A stretch of DNA of 6,734 nt from an uncultured bacterium (GTDB lineage Bacteria > Planctomycetota > Uabimicrobiia > Uabimicrobiales > JABWCH01), in assembly GCA_938003875.1 (NCBI GenBank), contig CALKWO010000037.1:1-6734 (forward strand), written 5' to 3'. The number at the start of each line of letters is the position of its first letter. Position 1 is the first letter of the stretch. Below are positions 6,326-6,734 of the stretch, one piece after another. Under the pieces are notes generated by a model. The model did no database searches. It saw only the letters and a program-made list of their open reading frames with translations, and had not been told where the DNA came from. Position numbers and translations under genes: made by a program.

Positions 6326-6530
6326 CTAGCCCACGGGCGTATTTAATGTTTAGGGGAACGAACCACAGATAGACACAGATAAACACAAATAATTTACAAG
6401 GAAGCAATTTATATTATACATTAACCACAGAGACACATATGAAAAAGATTTATTATCTGTGTCCATCTGTGTTCATCTGTGGTTCTCTTTTGGCTATCCC
6501 CCAACCTTAAAATACGCCCCTAGCCCACGG
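6326..6530. mobile_element. Palindromic MITE-like element bounded by an 11-bp direct repeat
   Basis: CTAGCCCACGG occurs at 6326-6336 and again in the same orientation at 6520-6530, as a target-site duplication would. Just inside are inverted ends GGGCGTATTT (6335-6344) and AAATACGCCC (6510-6519), followed by G-rich/C-rich parts (TAGGGG; TCCCCCAACC) and then longer inverted arms. There is no open reading frame inside, so any movement would need enzymes supplied in trans. It begins 30 bases after the pgsA stop and could also work as a hairpin terminator or mRNA-end protector. The direct repeat may instead belong to the repeat family itself. Confidence 0.5.
6360..6485. repeat. Inverted ACCACAGAT-type interspersed repeat arms
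   Basis: The left arm 6360-6393 and the reverse complement of 6452-6485 agree at 29 of 34 positions, starting GAACCACAGAT in both. Each arm is built of about three 10-base units of the form ACACAGATNN. Between the arms, at 6423-6440, is a related shorter string AACCACAGAGACACATAT. Repeats of this wording are common in intergenic DNA of several environmental phyla, including anammox planctomycetes as far as I recall. The arms lie inside the element at 6326-6530. Confidence 0.75.
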
Positions 6531-6579
6531 CAACACCCCAACGCTAAGCGATGAGAATTAATAACTTCCTCATTATGAT

Positions 6580-6612
6580 TTAACCGCAGAGGCGCAGAGT
6601 ACGCAGAGAAGA
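6580..6612. repeat. CCGCAGAG-type interspersed repeat
   Basis: TTAACCGCAGAGGCGCAGAG followed by TACGCAGAGAAG contains three CGCAGAG units at 8-9 base spacing. It resembles the AACCACAGAG string at 6423 with A-to-G changes, so the two are probably variants of one family. It is separate from the palindromic element and has no inverted partner in the window. Confidence 0.6.
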
Positions 6613-6621
6613 GAGGGCGTT

Positions 6622-6649
6622 GCACGAGAAAAAGAACATGGCACGAGAA
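6622..6649. repeat. Short direct repeat GCACGAGAA
   Basis: GCACGAGAA occurs at 6622-6630 and 6641-6649, 19 bases apart, just after the CGCAGAG repeat. From 6531 to 6734 no gene or convincing open frame was found, and the stretch appears to be repeat-derived intergenic DNA. Confidence 0.5.
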
Positions 6650-6667
6650 TCAACCTAAACGTAAACA

Positions 6668-6687
6668 TCATGCGTGTTAAGTTTTAA
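6668..6687. repeat. Right copy of the 20-bp long-range inverted repeat
   Basis: The reverse complement reads TTAAAACTTAACACGCATGA and differs from 59-78 at one base. It contains a short internal dyad, TTAAGTTTTAA. It follows the other repeats of the tail, which suggests membership of the same intergenic repeat cluster. Confidence 0.6.
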
Positions 6688-6734
6688 CATTTTGTCTTGC
6701 AACAGATTGTAGCCGCAGGGTTGCGCCGAAAAAG

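Noticed and set aside
6360..6485. CRISPR array
   Set aside because: The repeated units are 10 bases with no unique spacers, and the longer copies are inverted instead of direct. No cas gene is present.

Overview
The window holds seven intact protein genes in two divergent blocks, separated and followed by repeat-bearing spacers. The DNA is AT-rich. The omega subunit has a KVGG-F-LT-LVQRR form, the lipoprotein is an NHL type with a GCCNP motif, and the last 400 bases carry ACCACAGAT- and CCGCAGAG-type interspersed repeats. Together these suggest an environmental Gram-negative bacterium, possibly Planctomycetota near the anammox order Brocadiales. This placement is an inference from style and not proven by any single gene.

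Left block (147-2154, minus strand): a promoter-like site at 2127-2154 precedes efp (elongation factor P), a small thioredoxin-fold [2Fe-2S] ferredoxin, and a fused MsrB-MsrA methionine sulfoxide reductase with an N-terminal export or lipoprotein-like signal. A perfect 13-bp hairpin lies between efp and the ferredoxin gene, and a hairpin with a T-run lies beyond the msr gene. The last two genes give the block a redox or protein-repair flavour.

Centre (2089-3554): a plus-strand gene for an NHL/beta-propeller lipoprotein with a CxCC cluster is bracketed by two inverted copies of a structured repeat (2213-2268 and 3377-3446). Their hairpin core is 29/32 identical, and one base pair differs by a compensatory change.

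Right block (3555-6295, plus strand): rpoZ, a membrane protein consisting only of the FtsK N-terminal four-helix domain, rimO (ribosomal protein S12 methylthiotransferase) and pgsA (CDP-alcohol phosphatidyltransferase) are packed with 23-, 4- and 4-base overlaps. They are almost certainly one translationally coupled operon linking transcription, ribosome modification and phospholipid synthesis.

Tail (6296-6734): no gene is visible. It contains a ~185-bp palindromic element bounded by an 11-bp direct repeat, a CGCAGAG-type repeat, and a 20-bp sequence found inverted at 59-78 near the other end of the window. No CRISPR array, tRNA, rRNA or transposase was seen. The most unusual features are the paired structured repeats around the NHL gene, the palindromic element after pgsA, and the motor-less FtsK membrane domain.
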